DNA of 8,450 bases, taken from Capsulimonas sp. Its GTDB lineage: Bacteria > Armatimonadota > Armatimonadia > Armatimonadales > Capsulimonadaceae. Both the position numbers and the translations under genes were made by a program. Each line of letters begins with the position of its first letter. The stretch's first letter is position 1. Below are positions 5,745-8,450 of the stretch, piece after piece. The notes below the pieces were generated by a model that searched no databases, was not told the DNA's origin, and saw only the letters and a program-made list of their open reading frames with translations. The DNA lies in NCBI GenBank assembly GCA_025963815.1, contig JAOQAA010000696.1:1-8450 (forward strand), given 5' to 3'.

Positions 5745-6889
5745 TTGCCAGACAGCATCAAGAAACTCGTCATCCTCGGCTCCACCGGCAGCATTGGCAC
5801 GCAAACCCTCGACATCGTTCGCCGTCTCCCCGACCGTCTGCAAGTCGTCGCCCTGTCTGGGCATCGCAACGTCGAGCTGCTGAAGCAGCAGGCCGAAGAG
5901 TTTGGTGTGGCGCCCGAGTGGATCGAGAGCGGAGATAACGCCGATCTCGAACGGCTAGCGACGTATCCTGACGCCGATGTGGTTGTCGTGTCCGTCGCGG
6001 GCGCCGTCGGAACACGCGCCACGGTGGCGGCTTTGCGACAGGGGAAAGACATCGCGCTGGCGACGAAGGAAGTGCTGGTCGCCGCTGGTGAGATCGTCAC
6101 GCGCACGGCGAGAGAGAGCGGAGCGCGGCTGCTGCCGATCGACAGTGAGCACTCGGCCATTTTCCAATGCCTGCAAGGCGCGCCGGAGAATTCCATCGCC
6201 AAGATTTTACTCACAGCTTCCGGCGGACCGTTTCGCGAGTGGAGCAAAGAGCGCATGCAGTCCGTCACCCTGGCGGACGCACTGAACCACCCCACGTGGC
6301 CTTCCATGGGCCGCAAGATCACGATCGACAGCGCCACCCTCATGAACAAAGGGCTGGAGACAATTGAGGCGCGCTGGCTGTTCGATATCCCGATCGATCA
6401 GGTCGAAGTGCTTGTTCATCCCCAGAGCGTTGTGCACTCTCTGGTGGAGTATCACGACGGCGCGGTGATCGCGCAGCTGGGTTTGCCGGACATGCGTCTG
6501 CCGATCCAATACGCGCTGCTCTACCCAGAGCGCGTCGATTCGGGCCTGCCGCGCATGGATATGACGCAGCTCACGAAGCCTCTGACCTTTGAGGCTCCGG
6601 ACATGGATCGCTTTCCCAGCCTGCTGCTGGCGCGGCAGGCGAGCGACGCCGGCGGCGCTCTCCCCGCCGTCCTGAACGCCGCCAACGAGGCGGCTGTGGC
6701 GCAGTTTTTGGACGCCAAGATTACATTTCCTGCTATAATGACCTTAGTGGAGCGGACGATGCACTCGCATCATCCCTTGGAAGCCCCCGATCTCGACCAG
6801 ATCGCGGCGGCGGACCAGTGGGCGCGGCTGACGGTGGCTCGTTTGATTGACGAAGATCCCAGCCTGCAATGGAACGGAGCGGCGGAGCT

Positions 6890-6893
<4 letters not shown>
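5745..6893 (+). CDS. dxr: 1-deoxy-D-xylulose 5-phosphate reductoisomerase (UUG start)
   Basis: Dxr converts 1-deoxyxylulose 5-phosphate to 2-C-methylerythritol 4-phosphate with NADPH and a divalent metal, the committed step of the MEP isoprenoid pathway. At 382 residues it is of normal size. The NADPH-binding GSTGSIG lies at 12-18 and the metal/substrate motif PIDSEHSAIF at 131-140 (Asp133, Ser134, Glu135). ASGGPF is at 158-163 and IDSATLMNKGLE at 194-205 (Ser196, Asn201, Lys202, Glu205). The C-terminal helical domain includes NAANEAAV (311-318). TTG 5745 is the only sensible start because the beta strand of the Rossmann fold begins at residue 6; the ribosome site AAGG (5728-5731) is weak. 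Two oddities are that the usual LANKE is LATKE (105-109), and that the flap is HPTWPSMG (182-189), one residue longer between Trp and Met-Gly than HPxWxMG. All listed catalytic residues remain. It overlaps rseP by 4 nt. Confidence 0.96.
6731..6739 (+). promoter_or_regulatory. Possible internal extended -10 promoter in dxr driving rseP-proS
   Basis: TGCTATAAT (6731-6739) is identical to the extended -10 of the proposed rpsB promoter. It lies in an AT-rich island (6717-6746) of an otherwise GC-rich gene, about 150 nt before the rseP start. No good -35 is seen at 16-18 bp (TTGGAC at 6708-6713 is 20 bp away), although an extended -10 can work without one. The codons also encode part of dxr (FPAIM), so chance is possible. 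Confidence 0.35.

Positions 6894-8450
<1,557 letters not shown>

Noticed and set aside
5435..5883. Two open + frames (5435-5638 and 5500-5883) in the uppS-dxr gap
   Set aside because: They translate the palindrome arms and run into dxr; composition is Arg/Pro/Ser-rich with no motif and no ribosome site, and no CdsA remnant is seen.
6869..6889. Upstream in-frame ATG for rseP adding seven residues
   Set aside because: ATG 6890 has a well-placed GGAG and the typical ATGA overlap with dxr, and gives a normal N-terminus just before the first membrane helix.

Overview
This window is a dense stretch of bacterial chromosome at about 60% G+C, with every supported gene on the + strand. Its core is the conserved translation / UMP kinase / isoprenoid block rpsB-tsf-pyrH-frr-uppS-dxr-rseP-proS. 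It follows the 3' end of a carotenoid-type desaturase gene and a small zinc-finger membrane-anchor gene. The organism cannot be named with certainty. The B-box-like zinc protein, a CrtI-type enzyme, the long-form EF-Ts and two UUG-started genes would fit a group such as Armatimonadota or a neighbouring phylum, but that is a weak inference.

Layout: 2-667 is the C-terminal part of a CrtI/CrtN-family FAD enzyme. 729-1103 is a 124-aa zinc-ribbon plus B-box-like protein with a hydrophobic C-terminus, followed by a GNRA-capped hairpin. 1104-1345 holds a strong extended -10 promoter and a well-folded leader ahead of rpsB. 1346-2242 is rpsB. 2243-2356 holds a terminator-like hairpin that competes with an upstream pairing, then a second hairpin, and then tsf (2357-3214). 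pyrH, frr and uppS follow closely (3-nt, 59-nt and 5-nt gaps). 5403-5744 is a 342-bp gap with no gene; it carries a 136-bp near-palindrome and a candidate promoter/operator. dxr starts at a UUG at 5745, overlaps rseP by 4 nt (ATGA), and proS begins at 8352 and runs off the window.

The genes make a functional set. S2 and EF-Ts serve translation, UMP kinase supplies pyrimidine nucleotides, and ribosome recycling factor closes the translation cycle. UppS and Dxr belong to isoprenoid synthesis (undecaprenyl lipid carrier and MEP pathway), RseP is a membrane site-2 protease, and ProS charges tRNA-Pro. In many bacteria cdsA lies between uppS and dxr. Here it is absent and its slot holds the palindromic element.

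No clearly new enzymatic system is visible. The observations most worth a second look are non-coding: the rpsB leader, the possible terminator/antiterminator switch at the rpsB stop codon, and the palindrome in the cdsA slot. Two departures from conserved motifs in Dxr also merit checking.
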